Shown: piece after piece, positions 12,752 to 14,496 of the stretch | Layout of the letters: every line of letters begins with the position of its first letter | Numbering within the stretch: position 1 is the stretch's first letter | Origin: Actinomycetota bacterium | GTDB taxonomy: Bacteria > Actinomycetota > Thermoleophilia > Solirubrobacterales > Solirubrobacteraceae | Assembly: GCA_009699915.1 (NCBI GenBank) | Contig: WLNG01000010.1 | Coordinates: forward strand, 1 to 14,496 | Length of the DNA: 14,496 nt | Direction: 5' to 3' | Translations under genes and position numbers: made by a program | The notes under the pieces: model-generated | The model's database searches: none | Seen by the model: only the letters and a program-made list of their open reading frames with translations | What the model was told of the DNA's origin: nothing

Positions 12752-13186
12752 GTGACGACGCTCGTCCCGGAAGATCCGCTCGCCCACCGCGCACTGGAGT
12801 CGCTGCTGCGCGCCGAGGCGAATGTCCGACGCCGCCTTTCGGCCGACCTGGACCGCGAGCGGCTCTCGGCGAGTGGGTTCTTCGTGCTCGTGCTGCTGAC
12901 GAGCGCCGGCGGTGAGCTCGAGCTGCGCGCCTTGCGCCACCGGATGCAGACGTCGAAGGCGAACGCGACCGAGGTGGTCAACACGCTCGTCGTTCGCGGG
13001 CTGGCGCAGCGTCGCCGCCTGCCTGAGGACCGCCGCGCCGTCGCCGTCCGGCTGACCGCCGCGGGGGTCGAGCTCGTGGACCGGATCTTCCCGGAGCACA
13101 CGGCCCAGGTTGAGGCTGCGTTCGCAGCCCTCGATGAGGACGAGAAGCGCTCGCTTGCGGCGATCTGCAGCAAGCTCGCCGCCTAG
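12752..13186 (+). CDS. MarR family transcriptional regulator
   Basis: 144 aa from GTG 12752. The body is a typical MarR winged-helix protein: dimerisation helix ALESLLRAEANVRRRLSADL (about 14-33), LSASGFFVLVLLTSAGGELEL, recognition-helix region RMQTSKANATEVVNTLVVRG (64-83), and the wing LPEDRRAVAVRLTAAG (90-105) with the conserved D-x-R-x5-LT pattern. A C-terminal dimerisation helix follows. An in-frame ATG at 12674 would give 170 aa, but that extension overlaps the divergent ppk2 start and its -10 box and does not look like family sequence. A GATCCT box (12739-12744) ends 7 nt before the GTG, a weak leaderless promoter. MarR proteins often repress themselves and a divergent gene, so ppk2 and the hydrolase gene are candidate targets. 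ileS follows 19 nt downstream. Confidence 0.85.
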   Translation: MTTLVPEDPLAHRALESLLRAEANVRRRLSADLDRERLSASGFFVLVLLTSAGGELELRALRHRMQTSKANATEVVNTLVVRGLAQRRRLPEDRRAVAVRLTAAGVELVDRIFPEHTAQVEAAFAALDEDEKRSLAAICSKLAA

Positions 13187-13205
13187 CCGCCTCCCGATTG
13201 CGAGA

Positions 13206-14486
13206 ATGGCGGGGCTGATGCCGCCCAGCCCGGTAGATCCGAATCAGTCCTTCCCCGAGCTCGAGGAGCGCATCCTCACGCGCTGGCGTGAGCGCGATGT
13301 CTTCCAAGAGTCGCTGCGGCGACGCAAGGGTGCCGAGCCGTGGGTCTTCTACGAGGGCCCACCGACGGCCAACGGCCGCCCAGGCTCGCACCACGTCCTG
13401 GCACGCGTCTTCAAGGACATCTTCCCCCGCTACCAGACGATGCGCGGCCGCTACGTCGAGCGCAAGGCGGGGTGGGACACTCACGGCCTGCCGGTCGAGA
13501 TCGCGGTTGAGCAGGAGCTCGGCATCTCGTCGAAGGACGAGATCGAGGCCTTCGGCATCGCCGAGTTCAACCAGCGCTGCCGTGATTCGGTCTTCACCTT
13601 CCTGGAGGACTGGACGAAGCTCACCGAGCGGATCGGCTTCTGGATTGACATGGACGACGCCTACCGCACGCTCGACGCGACCTACGTCGAGTCGGTCTGG
13701 TGGGCGCTGCGACAGATCTGGGACAGGGATCTTCTCTACGAGGGCCACAAGGTCGTCCCGTACTGCCCGCGCTGCGGCACCGCGCTCTCCAGCCATGAGG
13801 TCGCGCAGGGATACCGCGATGTCGTGGACCCGAGCGTGTACGTGCGCTTCCCGGTGCTCGAGGGTGCCTCGGACTGCCCGGTGGCGGTGGGCGACGCGCT
13901 CGTCGTCTGGACGACCACCCCGTGGACGCTCGTCTCCAACGCTGCGGTGGCGGTCGATGCCGAGCTCGGGTATGTGCGTGCCCGCGCCGCCGGGAGCGAT
14001 GAGGTGCTCGTCGTCGCCGAGGCGCTCGTCGGCAGGGTGCTCGGCGACGATGCGCAGATCCTCGACCGTTTCCCGGGCCGCGCACTGGAGGGCCTGCGCT
14101 ACGACCCGCCGTTCGCATATCTCGATGCGAGCGAGCACGGCCCGCGCGGACATACCGTGTTGCTCGCCGACTTCGTCACCGCGCAGGACGGTTCCGGCCT
14201 GGTCCATGCCGCGGTGGCCTTCGGCGAGGACGACTTCCGCCTCGGCCGTCAGGCCGGTCTGAACGTCGTCAATCCGGTGAAGGCGGACGGCACCTACGAC
14301 GAGCGGATCGGCCCCTATGCCGGGCGCTTCGTCAAGGACGCCGACCAAGACCTCGTCGCCGATCTGCGCGAGCGCGGGCGCCTGCTGCGCGCCGAGGACT
14401 ACGAGCACGCCTACCCGCACTGCTGGCGCTGCGGCACGCCGCTGCTCTACTACGCGACCTCGAGCTGGTACATCCGCACCTCCTAG
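13206..14486 (+). CDS. ileS: Isoleucyl-tRNA synthetase, type 2, 5' part interrupted by an in-frame TAG
   Basis: 426 codons to a TAG at 14484-14486; complete IleRS enzymes have roughly 1000 or more residues. Class I synthetase features: GPPTANGRPGSHHVLARVFK (51-70) with the HIGH-equivalent SHHVL, GWDTHGLPVEI (89-99), zinc-type CPRCGTALS and CWRCGTPLL motifs, and the CP1 editing domain with VVWTTTPWTLVSNA and GSGLVHAAVAFGEDDF. The 'RPGxHHVLAR.FKDIFPRY' and 'GWDTHGLPVE' wording is that of type-2 (eukaryote-like) IleRS, a group known to be insensitive to mupirocin. The reading frame continues in family style on both sides of the TAG (SSWYIRTS, stop, VKD). A single C-to-T change of CAG or a sequencing error could explain it. 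The catalytic KMSKS loop and anticodon domain lie outside the window. The start may be ATG 13206 or ATG 13218; neither has a good Shine-Dalgarno. It lies 19 nt after marR. Confidence 0.88.
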   Translation: MAGLMPPSPVDPNQSFPELEERILTRWRERDVFQESLRRRKGAEPWVFYEGPPTANGRPGSHHVLARVFKDIFPRYQTMRGRYVERKAGWDTHGLPVEIAVEQELGISSKDEIEAFGIAEFNQRCRDSVFTFLEDWTKLTERIGFWIDMDDAYRTLDATYVESVWWALRQIWDRDLLYEGHKVVPYCPRCGTALSSHEVAQGYRDVVDPSVYVRFPVLEGASDCPVAVGDALVVWTTTPWTLVSNAAVAVDAELGYVRARAAGSDEVLVVAEALVGRVLGDDAQILDRFPGRALEGLRYDPPFAYLDASEHGPRGHTVLLADFVTAQDGSGLVHAAVAFGEDDFRLGRQAGLNVVNPVKADGTYDERIGPYAGRFVKDADQDLVADLRERGRLLRAEDYEHAYPHCWRCGTPLLYYATSSWYIRTS

Positions 14487-14496
14487 GTCAAGGACC

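Noticed and set aside
12694..13173. N-terminal extension of PPK2 to 13173
   Set aside because: It runs antisense through the MarR gene and is Ser/Arg-rich with no family similarity. The PPK2 family start and a TANNNT box both support ATG 12693.
13110..13205. Upstream extension of the ileS frame
   Set aside because: It overlaps the end of marR and is Arg/Ser-rich, unlike an IleRS N-terminus.
13187..13205. T-box riboswitch in front of ileS
   Set aside because: Only 19 nt lie between marR and ileS, too short for a T-box, and no Stem I or antiterminator is visible in the flanks.
12978..14420. A 480-codon minus-strand open frame opposite ileS and marR
   Set aside because: Antisense shadow of a clear IleRS; no recognisable domain.
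1..14496. Mobile elements, CRISPR arrays, phage genes, tRNA or rRNA genes
   Set aside because: No direct-repeat arrays, transposase or integrase motifs, terminal inverted repeats or tRNA-like cloverleaf segments were seen. Genes are tightly packed with uniform codon style, and no gap exceeds about 90 nt.

Overview
The window is chromosomal DNA from a very GC-rich bacterium (roughly 70% G+C by eye). Strong GC bias at third codon positions produces long antisense shadow frames. Gene content and promoter style point to an actinobacterium: a type-2 IleRS, a fumarase C with actinobacterial wording, a methylmalonyl-CoA epimerase, PPK2, and TANNNT boxes placed directly before start codons. A deep lineage such as Thermoleophilia/Solirubrobacterales is my best guess, but this is inference from sequence style and not a database result. 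There is no sign of phage, IS element, integrase, CRISPR array, tRNA or rRNA. This is mainly a housekeeping and metabolic region.

Layout. 1-229 (+): C-terminal end of an mpaB/DUF2236-type oxygenase, convergent with rarA. 233-2735 (-): a two-domain chromate transporter upstream and the fork-repair AAA+ ATPase RarA downstream. 2786-5891 (+): an M20 metallopeptidase, methylmalonyl-CoA epimerase, a 75-residue protein of unknown function, and the P-loop ATPase YchF. 5935-6807 (+): a two-domain VOC dioxygenase-like protein under a TATAGT promoter with a MarR-type operator; its stop codon overlaps that of a convergent stand-alone 5'-3' exonuclease (6804-7664, -). 7749-9612 (+): an ABC1/UbiB-like kinase followed by a MaoC dehydratase. 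9670-10989 (-): fumC, separated from maoC by two GC-rich hairpins. 11055-12693 (-): a PPK2 kinase followed by an alpha/beta-hydrolase-fold protein that lacks the usual catalytic Ser and His. 12752-14486 (+): a MarR regulator, divergent from ppk2, then ileS, which is cut by an in-frame TAG 10 nt before the window ends.

How the genes fit together. fumC (TCA cycle), mce (propionyl/methylmalonyl-CoA route) and maoC (acyl-CoA hydration) belong to central carbon and acyl-CoA metabolism. rarA, the exonuclease, ychF and ileS are information-processing genes. ppk2, the VOC protein, the MarR regulator and chrA suggest stress or xenobiotic response.

The clearest pattern across the window is two modes of translation start. 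Several genes (M20, mce, exonuclease, maoC, ppk2, probably rarA) have no Shine-Dalgarno sequence but carry a TANNNT-like box ending 6-7 nt before the start codon, as expected for leaderless mRNAs. Others (chrA, the 75-aa gene, ychF, VOC, fumC) have a clear Shine-Dalgarno. I found no convincing multi-gene novel defence or biosynthetic system. The best leads are the catalytically altered hydrolase and exonuclease, the VOC operator, the small unknown protein between mce and ychF, and the ileS nonsense codon.
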